Source: GCA-2701705 sp964342155
GTDB taxonomy: Bacteria; Pseudomonadota; Gammaproteobacteria; GCA-002705445; GCA-002716945
Direction: 5' to 3'
Assembly: GCA_964342155.1 (NCBI GenBank)
Contig: CAYFEQ010000007.1
Span: 1-53,461 of the forward strand
DNA: 53,461 nucleotides
The position numbers were made by a program, and so were the translations under genes. Below, one piece after another: positions 44,066 to 52,078 of the stretch. Each line of letters opens with the position of its first letter. Positions within the stretch are counted from its first letter, which is position 1. Under the pieces are notes generated by a model. The model ran no database searches. It saw only the letters and a list, made by a program, of their open reading frames with translations, and was not told the origin of the DNA.

Positions 44066-44094
44066 AATATGTTTTTTCTTTTAGAGTTGTAAAA

Positions 44095-44478
44095 TTAGTC
44101 TGGCTCGCGATATCTTTGCGCAGCTGCTTGGGCAGTTTCGCTACCATATTTTTCATTAATTTTTTCAACTGTTTCAAAATGATCTGCTCTCCTATGTGTG
44201 AGGCAGTTCCCTTGTTTATCAACTCCCCAAATGGCATAAGCCACAAAATTTCTAAGATGTTCTGGGGTTTGCTCTATATGCGGAATACCAAATCTAATCA
44301 AGAGGTTATTACGGTCAGCACCGCTTTCTTTCTGCTCCTTGATTATCCTTTGAACCTCAACTTGAAGGTCTTTAACATCATCTCCATTCCATGAACCTAC
44401 AACTGTTCCATCAGGCAATATGATGTCGTCTCCCTCTGGTTTTGGATGCGCTTCCGCTGCTGTTTTATTTTCAGACAT
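44095..44478 (-). CDS. conserved-looking 127-residue protein of unknown function
   Basis: I do not recognise this gene. The 127-residue protein is soluble, acidic, with no signal peptide or membrane segment and one cysteine. It starts with a low-complexity charged segment, then ILPDGTVVGSWNGDDVKD (near 20-37), a helical stretch with VQRIIKEQKESGAD, and a compact C-terminal half with RNFVAYAIWGVDKQGNCLTH. It has its own sigma70-like promoter (44511-44538), a strong AAGGAGA Shine-Dalgarno at 44486-44492 (7 bases from ATG) and a terminator. These suggest a stand-alone, well-expressed gene. Confidence 0.8.
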   Translation of the reverse strand: MSENKTAAEAHPKPEGDDIILPDGTVVGSWNGDDVKDLQVEVQRIIKEQKESGADRNNLLIRFGIPHIEQTPEHLRNFVAYAIWGVDKQGNCLTHRRADHFETVEKINEKYGSETAQAAAQRYREPD

Positions 44479-44510
44479 TTCAAAGTCTCCTTTTTTTTAA
44501 ACCACTTTAA

Positions 44511-44538
44511 ATTATAAAGGCTTTAAATCTATTTACAA
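44511..44538 (-). promoter_or_regulatory. sigma70-type promoter for the 127-residue orphan gene
   Basis: On the minus strand a TTGTAA -35 (44538-44533, four of six consensus bases) and a perfect TATAAT -10 (44516-44511) are 16 bases apart. The predicted start is about 25-30 bases before the ATG, leaving room for the AAGGAGA ribosome-binding site. It lies between the gene and the Rap1a-like gene upstream. Confidence 0.7.
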
Positions 44539-44562
44539 TAATTCTAAGTTCAAAGGTGGGCA

Positions 44563-44916
44563 TTATTTGTCAACACAAGGAAATTTTCTTATATAAGCAT
44601 TTTTCAAAGCTAACCCAATTAATGGGGCATCTGCATATTTGTCATAGAAAGAACTATCACGTTCGAGTTGATCACTTATGAGCTTTTTTATTTCTTTGAT
44701 AGGTAGCGTCATTTCAGAAGGTTTACAAAATAACTGTTTGGCATGCTTTCTATAGAATTCATCATTTGCCCACTCTAGGCCATTTTCTAATCCTAATACA
44801 AAAGCATTGTGCCTATCTGATGATTCATGTTTTATATACTCGCTCACAGATGGCATTCCTTTGGCTAAAGCGTTGTGAGTCAAAAAAATTAAAAAAAAAT
44901 ATGTGGATAGCCTCAT
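44563..44916 (-). CDS. secreted Rap1a/Tai-like protein
   Basis: 117 residues with an N-terminal signal peptide (hydrophobic 4-18, likely cleavage near ALA at 16-18). The mature part has two cysteines in the pattern FCKPSEMTL ... RKFPC, resembling the Rap1a/Tai family, whose founding members are immunity proteins to type VI secretion amidases but which is widespread with no known role. The start overlaps the end of argH by 4 bases (ATGA). No effector gene is seen near it, so an immunity role is not supported. Confidence 0.6.
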   Translation of the reverse strand: MRLSTYFFLIFLTHNALAKGMPSVSEYIKHESSDRHNAFVLGLENGLEWANDEFYRKHAKQLFCKPSEMTLPIKEIKKLISDQLERDSSFYDKYADAPLIGLALKNAYIRKFPCVDK

Positions 44917-46307
44917 TCTTTATAGCCTAAAGCCTTCAATCTTTTAAGATTTTTATGCGCTTGGCTAGTTACAGATTTTGGAGAGGTTTCACCAACTCCT
45001 GTTCTAGACCTAATTGTGTTCTTTGGATCAAGGGATTTATATACATCAGATTTTATTAATGGAGAAAATTTTTGTAGCTGTTCCAGTGGAAGTTCATCCA
45101 ATTTAAGATTTTTTTTCTCACAGTGCTTTACAATTTTGCCTACAATGTCATGGGCAGTTCTGAATGGGATTCCCTTCAAGGACAAATAATCTGCCAAATC
45201 TGTTGCAGTGGAAAAGGAACTAGATGAAATTTCTTCTGCCCTTTTTTCATTCAGAGAAATGGTTAAAATTAATCTAGGCATTATGTTTAAACAACTTAAC
45301 ACTACATCAATTGAGTCAAAAATTATTTTTTTGTCCTCTTGTAAATCTCTATTGTAAGTAAGGGGCAAACCCTTCATTAATGAAAGTAACGAAATTAAAT
45401 TTCCAAACACCCCGGCAGTCTTACCTCTTATCAGTTCTGGGGTATCTGGATTCTTTTTCTGAGGCATAATTGATGAGCCTGTACAAAAACTCTCATCTAA
45501 AGATATCAGATTAAATTGAGGATTAGTCCATAGTACAAGTTCTTCCGCCATTCTAGATAAGTGGAGCATAGTCATAGAATTTGCATATGCAAAATCACAT
45601 ACATAATCTCTGTCACTAACAGCATCCATTGAATTGTTGGTTATCTCATCAAAACCAAGTTTTTTTGCAACCATTTTTCTGTCTATCTTGTATGATGTTC
45701 CTGATAATGCTGCAGAACCTAATGGCATAGTATTCAAGTGTTTGCGGACATCTAATAATCTTTTTTCATCTCTATGCATCATCTCATTCCATGCGAGCAA
45801 ATGGTGTCCAAAAGTGACTGGCTGCGCTACCTGTAAATGTGTATAACCTGGAAAAAGAGAATCACTATAAATGATAGCCATTTTTGATAAAGCATATTGC
45901 AAATCTCTCAACTTAATTAAAAATACATCAATGAAATCACGTAGGTAAATCCTCAAATCTGTAGTTACTAAATCATTTCTGGATCTCCCCATATGAATCT
46001 TCTTTCCTACATCTCCAACTATTTTAGTGAGTTGGCTTTCAATATTCATATGGACATCTTCAAGTTCATACGACCAAGGAAATTTATCCTTATTTACCGC
46101 TTCTTTTATTTTTTTTAATCCTGACACTATCGTCTCTAACTCTTTCTTAGTTATTAACTTACACTTAGCTAACATTTGGACGTGCGCCATCGTAACTTTT
46201 AGATCAGCTTCAAAAAGCACTATATCGACTGTTAGGCTCTCGCTGAATTCTAATACTTCGCTATCGATTTTCTTAGTAAATCTGGCTGCCCTAGTAGTTT
46301 TTTTCAT
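44913..46307 (-). CDS. argH: argininosuccinate lyase
   Basis: Last step of arginine synthesis, releasing fumarate. It is 464 residues of the fumarase/aspartase superfamily with the HMGRSRND block, TPLGSAALSGTSY-like loop (here MPLGSAALSGTSY) and the catalytic serine loop GSSIMPQKKNPDTPE. It diverges from hemC across 74 bases, as in Pseudomonas and E. coli neighbourhoods where argH and hemCD are near each other. Confidence 0.97.
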   Translation of the reverse strand: MKKTTRAARFTKKIDSEVLEFSESLTVDIVLFEADLKVTMAHVQMLAKCKLITKKELETIVSGLKKIKEAVNKDKFPWSYELEDVHMNIESQLTKIVGDVGKKIHMGRSRNDLVTTDLRIYLRDFIDVFLIKLRDLQYALSKMAIIYSDSLFPGYTHLQVAQPVTFGHHLLAWNEMMHRDEKRLLDVRKHLNTMPLGSAALSGTSYKIDRKMVAKKLGFDEITNNSMDAVSDRDYVCDFAYANSMTMLHLSRMAEELVLWTNPQFNLISLDESFCTGSSIMPQKKNPDTPELIRGKTAGVFGNLISLLSLMKGLPLTYNRDLQEDKKIIFDSIDVVLSCLNIMPRLILTISLNEKRAEEISSSSFSTATDLADYLSLKGIPFRTAHDIVGKIVKHCEKKNLKLDELPLEQLQKFSPLIKSDVYKSLDPKNTIRSRTGVGETSPKSVTSQAHKNLKRLKALGYKE

Positions 46308-46335
46308 TAATTAAATACAATCCACTAAAATTAAT

Positions 46336-46363
46336 TTGATGATTTAACCAGTAAGTATAGTAT
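46336..46363 (+). promoter_or_regulatory. possible hemC promoter
   Basis: TTGATG (46336-46341) as -35 and TAGTAT (46358-46363) as -10, spaced 16 bases, precede hemC by 18 bases in the 74-base divergent argH/hemC interval. Overlapping TATA strings make the exact -10 ambiguous, and the hemC ATG has no obvious Shine-Dalgarno. Confidence 0.4.
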
Positions 46364-46381
46364 AAATAAAATAGCTAAAAT

Positions 46382-47299
46382 ATGAAAAATTTAATTAGGA
46401 TTGCAACACGGAAAAGCCCTTTAGCGCTGGTACAAGCGAATATTGTCAAAGATATGCTTGAGAGAGCAGATAATGATACCTCTGTTAACCTAATACCTAT
46501 GTCTACAACGGGTGATACTGCAACTAAAGAGGTGTTTAAAACACAGGGAGGGAAAGGCTTATTTCTCAAAGAACTTGAACGATCTTTATTAAATAATGAG
46601 GCAGATATAGCTGTACACTCTCTTAAGGATGTCCCAGCATTAATAGATAAAAAATTTCAATTGCTAACAATCAGCAAAAGAGCTGATCCCTCAGATGTTC
46701 TTATCTCTGAGAAGTTTAAATCTATCAGTGAGCTACCGGAAGGAGCGATAATAGGAACTTCAAGCCCAAGAAGAATTGCTCTTCTTAAAGCAATATCAAA
46801 TAATATTAAAATTAAAGAAATCCGGGGCAACATAGAGACAAGAATAAATAAATTAAAAAGCGATAATTTGGATGGAGTGATCCTTGCGGCAGCTGGTATT
46901 TTTAGACTGTCATTAGATAACAATTTTTCTAATAAACTTCCGAGCGAAAGTTTTATTCCATCTGCTGGGCAAGGCGTGCTATGTGTAGAATATTTAAAAA
47001 AGAATGCCAAATTGGATAATATGCTTGCCAAACATGTTGACCAAAATACCCAATCATGTGCCGATGCTGAAAGATCATTTATTAACAAAATTGGGGGTGA
47101 CTGTATGTCACCAATTGGAGTAAATGCAAAAATCATTGATGATGATATAACAATTAATGCTGTTATCTCAGACATCAACGGGAAAAATTTTATTAAATTA
47201 AAATATATAGATAAAAAAAGTAATGCAGTTATAGCTGGAAATAAACTAGCTAAAATTTTTATTAAACAAGGAGCCCGGAAGTTGCTCAGAACAAATTAA
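46382..47299 (+). CDS. hemC: porphobilinogen deaminase (hydroxymethylbilane synthase)
   Basis: Polymerises four porphobilinogens to hydroxymethylbilane. It is 305 residues with N-terminal IRIATRKSPLALVQA, the catalytic aspartate region HSLKDVPA, the substrate arginines in GTSSPRRIALL, and the dipyrromethane-bearing cysteine in GGDCMSPIGV. It is followed 8 bases later by hemD. hemX and hemY, which often follow, are absent. Confidence 0.97.
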   Translation: MKNLIRIATRKSPLALVQANIVKDMLERADNDTSVNLIPMSTTGDTATKEVFKTQGGKGLFLKELERSLLNNEADIAVHSLKDVPALIDKKFQLLTISKRADPSDVLISEKFKSISELPEGAIIGTSSPRRIALLKAISNNIKIKEIRGNIETRINKLKSDNLDGVILAAAGIFRLSLDNNFSNKLPSESFIPSAGQGVLCVEYLKKNAKLDNMLAKHVDQNTQSCADAERSFINKIGGDCMSPIGVNAKIIDDDITINAVISDINGKNFIKLKYIDKKSNAVIAGNKLAKIFIKQGARKLLRTN

Positions 47300-47307
47300 G
47301 AGATTTT

Positions 47308-48045
47308 ATGAATATAGTCGTTATATCAGAAACCAGCATAATCCATGAATTAACCAAGAAGGTTAATTTATTAAAGGCCACAATAACTTACTATCCGTTA
47401 ACCGAAATATCACCAATCTCTTTTAATAAAAAGAATATAATTAATCATATAAATAAAGCAGACAAAATTATTTTTCAGAGCAAAAATGCTGTTAAATGTA
47501 CCCATGAAATATGGAAAGAAACTAAAATAACAAATAAGCAAACCTTTTATGCTATAGGTAAAGTTACATCACAATGTGTTAAAGAGGAAATAGGGATTAA
47601 TTGCGAGTATCCTGTGAATGATTATTCTAGCCATGGTCTCATAAGCATGGACAATTTACAGAGGGTTGAAAATCAAGAAATTATTATTATCAAAGGAAGA
47701 GAAGGAAGAGAAGTTATATTTAAATCACTACAGGAAAGAGGGGCAGAAGTAAAATCATTTGATGTATATGAAAGAAAAGATAAAAATTTTTCTTCCAATG
47801 AAATACCTTTGGATGACTCATTCTATAATTACATCATAGTTTTAAGTCAATCATCTCTAAAAGTTTTTCTTAATAAATTTAAAAACAATCTAGATAGTTA
47901 TAAGTTAGTTTTTTTAGTTCCTGATCCTAGGATAATTGATTCTCATCTTCTGGGCGCAAGCTCTGAATTTATGGTTGTGGATTCAATAGATAACGATAGT
48001 GCCTATTTAGATTTAATTAAAAAACACCAAGAAACTATCTCTTAG
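47308..48045 (+). CDS. hemD: uroporphyrinogen-III synthase
   Basis: Cyclises hydroxymethylbilane with ring D inversion. This enzyme family has very low sequence conservation. The assignment rests on its place right after hemC, a length of 245 residues, two alternating alpha/beta domains and short landmarks such as IIFQSKNAVK and TFYAIGKVTSQCVKEE, IIIKGREGRE. Its 3' end overlaps the convergent ParA-type gene by 11 bases. Confidence 0.85.
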   Translation: MNIVVISETSIIHELTKKVNLLKATITYYPLTEISPISFNKKNIINHINKADKIIFQSKNAVKCTHEIWKETKITNKQTFYAIGKVTSQCVKEEIGINCEYPVNDYSSHGLISMDNLQRVENQEIIIIKGREGREVIFKSLQERGAEVKSFDVYERKDKNFSSNEIPLDDSFYNYIIVLSQSSLKVFLNKFKNNLDSYKLVFLVPDPRIIDSHLLGASSEFMVVDSIDNDSAYLDLIKKHQETIS

Positions 48046-48664
48046 CTGAGTTTATCCAGCTAATAAGGCTCTTCCACTCCTCTCTATCTTGTGCAGTTGC
48101 TGTCTCAGCAAATTCAAATATTCCTAGGCCCCTTTGAGCAGATTTTATGTAGTTTGTGTTGTCTCTGAAAGCAGTAATATATGGCATGCCTCTCTCCCTT
48201 ACAAGATAGTCATCTAATTCAAGGAAAATATTTGTGTTAGCCCTGCACTTATTAGCTACTAGTCCAACTTTAATTTTCTTTCGTATGACGGGCCCCATGC
48301 TTCTTAAGCTCTGTATGAATTTTTTTGAAGCCTTCATATCTATAGGTGAAGGCAAAACAGGTACAACTATTTTTTGCGCCTTCTTAATATAGGTTTCAAG
48401 TCTGTTTCCGTGTACAGCAGCTGGAACATCATATATCACAATCATGTTATCTCTTTTTTTTAATGGCTTTGTAAAACTTGCTGTTCCTTTTATTTTAGGC
48501 TTAGATAATGGTCTATTTTCGAGCCAGTCCAAGCTTGATCTTTGTGGGTCTAAATCAACAAGAGTTACATCAAGCCCCTTATTCGCATAATATGCGGCTA
48601 TATTTACTGCGATTGTTGTTTTACCTGAACCGCCTTTTGAATTTATCACCATTACTGTCTTCAT
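48035..48664 (-). CDS. orphan ParA/MinD-family ATPase
   Basis: 209-residue P-loop ATPase with a deviant Walker A, KGGSGKTT, near residue 10, a DLDPQRSSLDW switch motif and a second motif, IVIYDVPAA, with D-x-P-like aspartate. It lacks the N-terminal helix-turn-helix of chromosomal/plasmid ParA. No parB-like gene is adjacent, so it is not a standard parAB pair. Small solo ParA-type ATPases position other cargoes (chemoreceptors, carboxysomes, flagella) but no such cargo is nearby. It is 43 bases after xthA, with an AGGGGA ribosome-binding site. Confidence 0.85.
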   Translation of the reverse strand: MKTVMVINSKGGSGKTTIAVNIAAYYANKGLDVTLVDLDPQRSSLDWLENRPLSKPKIKGTASFTKPLKKRDNMIVIYDVPAAVHGNRLETYIKKAQKIVVPVLPSPIDMKASKKFIQSLRSMGPVIRKKIKVGLVANKCRANTNIFLELDDYLVRERGMPYITAFRDNTNYIKSAQRGLGIFEFAETATAQDREEWKSLISWINSAKR

Positions 48665-48707
48665 AGGTGTCCCCTAACTTGATAATAGCAAACTGAATAT
48701 ATTTCTT

Positions 48708-49502
48708 CTATGGTTTTTCTTTGTCTACAATTGCTACGACTGGAGCATGATCTGATGTTCTTGGCTCATTTTTACACCAAGATTTATGACGAGTGTGTTT
48801 ATCGATATACACTTCTTTGCATTTTTTTGCTATATTTTCACTTCCTAGAATTAAATCAATTCGGTAGCCAATATTTTTATGAAAGGCTCCACCACGATAA
48901 TCCCACCAACTGAAAGTCTTCTCAGGATAGTCAAATTGTGTGAAAAGATCATTGAGGCCAAGCGTTTTAAATTTATCAAGAAAAGCTCTTTCTTTTGTTG
49001 AACATAGTATCTGATCACGTGTTGCTTCTAGATCAAAAACATCTGCATCCGTTGGGGCAATATTAAAATCACCAAGAACAATAATGTTTTTATATTTTTT
49101 AGTAGCTTCTTTAAGATAGTCAAAAACAGTTTGCAGCCAACGTAGTTTATATTGATATTTATCGGTTCCAACATCTTGTCCATTCACTACGTAGAGATTT
49201 AAAATCAGAGTATTATCAAATACTGCTGCTATTGATCTTTTTTCATTTTCAGGTGTTTTTATTGGATTTAAGTTTACATCAGATAGGGTTTTTTTAAAGA
49301 TTAGGGCAACGCCATTATAAGTTTTTTGACCAGTAAATACACAAGAATAACCAAGCTTTTCAATTTCAGCTTTAGGAAAGTTTTCATCTTGGCTTTTTGT
49401 TTCTTGCAAAGCCAGTATGTCCGGCGAGGTTTCTTGAATATATTGAGTAACAGCAGGCAGCCTTACTTTGATGGAGTTGATGTTCCAAGTTGCAATTTTC
49501 AT
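48708..49502 (-). CDS. xthA: exodeoxyribonuclease III
   Basis: AP endonuclease and 3'-5' exonuclease of base-excision repair. It is 264 residues with the start MKIATWNINSIKVRL, the metal glutamate in LQETKSQ, GDFNIAPTDAD, and the C-terminal YRIDLIL and SDHAPV active-site motifs. It is the canonical ExoIII. A second ExoIII-fold gene of the Crc group is at 27643-28410. It lies 6 bases behind gyrB. Confidence 0.95.
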   Translation of the reverse strand: MKIATWNINSIKVRLPAVTQYIQETSPDILALQETKSQDENFPKAEIEKLGYSCVFTGQKTYNGVALIFKKTLSDVNLNPIKTPENEKRSIAAVFDNTLILNLYVVNGQDVGTDKYQYKLRWLQTVFDYLKEATKKYKNIIVLGDFNIAPTDADVFDLEATRDQILCSTKERAFLDKFKTLGLNDLFTQFDYPEKTFSWWDYRGGAFHKNIGYRIDLILGSENIAKKCKEVYIDKHTRHKSWCKNEPRTSDHAPVVAIVDKEKP

Positions 49503-49508
49503 TAAGAT

Positions 49509-52069
49509 CTAAATATCAAGATTTTTTACATAAAGCGCGCTATTTTTGATAAATGCTTTTCTCATTTCTACATCTTCACCCATGAGCTCCTCAAATATAT
49601 TTTTACCAGAATCATCAAGCGGTAATACCTGTAACAAATTTCTAGTTTTAGTGTTCATTGTAGTTTCTTCTAATTGATTTGGATTCATTTCTCCTAGCCC
49701 TTTATATCTTTGTAGTGTGAGCCCCTCTTTTGACTTATTCAATAGCTGGACAATTATGTTAGTTATGGTAGTTAAATTAGATTTTGTCTCAGCAGCATCA
49801 ATATAAAAACAATTATTGTAAGGATATTTAAGTAACTTTAGATTTGTTAATTCAGCATAGGAATCAGATGAAAAAAAATGCTTGTGTAATGGCTCAAGGC
49901 TGCTTTTAACACCATTCTGAGTTTTTGATACTTCAATTGTGTGTGACTGAGTATCTGTAGAGTCTGTTACTACTTGTAACTCAAAATCAATATTTACAGG
50001 TGTAGATTTATTGATAAATTCAACAAAATCATTTGTCCATTGTAATGATTTCTTTTTATCTGAAAGGTCTGCAACAGATAGTGGCTTAAAAAATGCAAGA
50101 TATTCAAGAAGTTTCTTGTCTCTCTTTTTTGGGAATGTTGTTAGTAGAGATCTCATCTTAGAAAAATCTTGTAAAAGTGATAAAAACTTTTCTTGGTCTA
50201 GAATCTTTCCATCTAATGATATTTTAATATTCGAGGCAATGTCTTTATTTATGAATTCTGAGAGCTCCTCTTCGTTATTCAAATATTTTTCAACCTTTCC
50301 TTTTTTTATTTTGTAGAGAGGAGGCTGTGCAATATAAATATTTCCATTCGAAAACAGCTGCCCCATTTTATTATGGAATAATGTCAAAAGTAGAGTTCTT
50401 ATATGTGCTCCATCAACATCTGCATCTGTCATTATGATAATTTTGCCATACCGTAGTTTGGCTAGATCAAAATCTTCGTTATAGCCACAACCAAGGGCTG
50501 ATATAAGAGAAGCTATTTCAGAAGAAGATAATACTTTGTGGTCTTGAGCACGCTGAGTGTTTAAAATTTTTCCTTTCAGCGGCAAGATTGCCTGTGTTTT
50601 TCTATCTCTAGCTTGTTTAGCAGAACCTCCAGCAGAATCACCCTCAACAATAAATAACTCACTTTTTGTAGGGTCTTTTTCTTGACAGTCTGTTAACTTC
50701 CCAGGAAGATTTGCTATGCTTAAAGGATCTTTTCTACGAATCAATTCCTTAGCTTTTCTTGCTTCCTCTCTTGCAATAGCAGCTTGAAATATTTTTGCTA
50801 AGATTCCTTTGCCTTGTTTGGGGTTTTCTTCTAAAAATTCAAATAGTTTTGCGTTAAGGCTTGATTCAACGATTCCTTTGACTTCAGACGACACGAGCTT
50901 ATCCTTGGTTTGAGATGAGAATTTAGGATCAGACATTTTAACGGAAATTATAGATGTCAGTCCTTCTCTAGCATCATCTCCGGTGATATCAATTTTATCT
51001 TTTTTATACTGAGGTTGTTTATCAATGAAGTTATTAATCGTTTTTGTGAGCGAAGTTTTAAAGCCAGACAGATGAGTCCCTCCATCCTTTTGAGGTATGT
51101 TGTTAGTAAAACATATTACATCTTCTTGAAAAGATGTGCTCCATACCATGGCTATTTCAATTTTTATGTTTTTTCTAGTAGTGTCAAAATAAATGCAGTN
51201 NNNNNNNNNNNNNNNNNNNNNNNNNNNNNNNNNNNNNNNNNNNNNNNNNNNNNNNNNNNNNNNNNNNNNNNNNNNNNNNNNNNNNNNNNNNNNNNNNNNA
51301 CCATGGCTATTTCAATTTTTATGTTTTTTCTAGTAGTGTCAAAATAAATGCAGTCATCATGAATGGGTGTTTTTTTCTTAATCAATTCATGTATATATTC
51401 TTTTATACCTCCATCATATTTATATTTTTCTTCAAAGTTGTTTCTATCATCTTTAAAAACAAGCTCAATGCCACTATTTAAAAAAGCTAATTCTTTAAAT
51501 CGTTTACGTAAAAGTTCTGGTTTATAGTCAATATTAGTGAAGTATTTTTTGCTTGGTTTGAAAGTTATTTCAGTCCCACTAATATTTGATTTAGATTTTT
51601 CTTTGAGAGCTCCGGTTGGCTTGCTGTCAATATATTCCTGGATATACGTTTTGTTGTTACGGTGAATTGTAAGCTTTAAAAATTCTGAAAGGGCATTCAC
51701 AACAGATATACCAACACCATGGAGCCCACCTGAAACTTTATATGAATTGTCATCAAATTTTCCACCAGAATGCAAAGTTGTTAATATGACTTCTGCAGCA
51801 GATTTTTTTTCTTCAGGATGTTCGTCTACTGGTATCCCACGGCCATCATCAATAACAGTAACTGAGTCATCCTCATGGATAGATATGGTTACGCTTGTGC
51901 AATGGCCCGCCAACGCTTCATCTATTGAATTATCAACTGCTTCATAAATCATTTGATGAAGTCCGCTGCCGTCGTCCGTATCACCAATGTACATCCCTGG
52001 CCGTTTCTGGACAGCTTCTAGCCCCTTCAGTACTTTTATGCTTGATGAATCATACTTAGCTTTATTCAT
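49509..52069 (-). CDS. gyrB: DNA gyrase subunit B, interrupted by assembly padding
   Basis: ATPase subunit of gyrase. The GHKL ATP site shows EAVDNSIDEALAGHC, VIDDGRGIPV and GGLHGVGISVVNALS. The TOPRIM part has FIVEGDSAGGSAKQA, LPLKGKILN and DADVDGAHI, and the tail YKGLGEMNPNQLEET. It also has the roughly 160-residue insertion of gammaproteobacterial GyrB. A 100-N run with a 55-bp duplicate (51145-51199 and 51300-51354) splits the frame. Removing 155 bases gives an 801-residue protein, near the 804 of E. coli. Confidence 0.95.
51145..51199 (+). repeat. 55-bp direct duplicate, copy 1 (assembly overlap, gyrB)
   Basis: Identical to 51300-51354. It is the end of one contig inside gyrB. Confidence 0.97.
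51200..51299. other. 100-N scaffold gap inside gyrB
   Basis: Exactly 100 Ns, flanked by a perfect 55-bp overlap, so the gap is formatting rather than missing sequence. Confidence 0.97.
51300..51354 (+). repeat. 55-bp direct duplicate, copy 2 (assembly overlap, gyrB)
   Basis: Second copy of 51145-51199. Confidence 0.97.
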
Positions 52070-52078
52070 ATATTTCGT

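Noticed and set aside
44064..44246. 60-residue ORF on the minus strand inside the 127-residue gene
   Set aside because: It lies in another frame of a gene with its own promoter and ribosome-binding site, and overlaps the terminator. It is a shadow.
46657..47178. 173-residue minus-strand ORF opposite hemC
   Set aside because: Antisense of conserved HemC. No start signals or recognisable domains.
49013..49026. CACGTG core near 49016 as a third parS
   Set aside because: Only the 6-bp core matches. The flanking bases (GAT and TTG) do not fit the 16-bp consensus.
51164..52069. gyrB appearing as two truncated ORFs
   Set aside because: The split is caused by the 100-N padding and 55-bp duplicate. 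Collapsing it gives one full-length frame.
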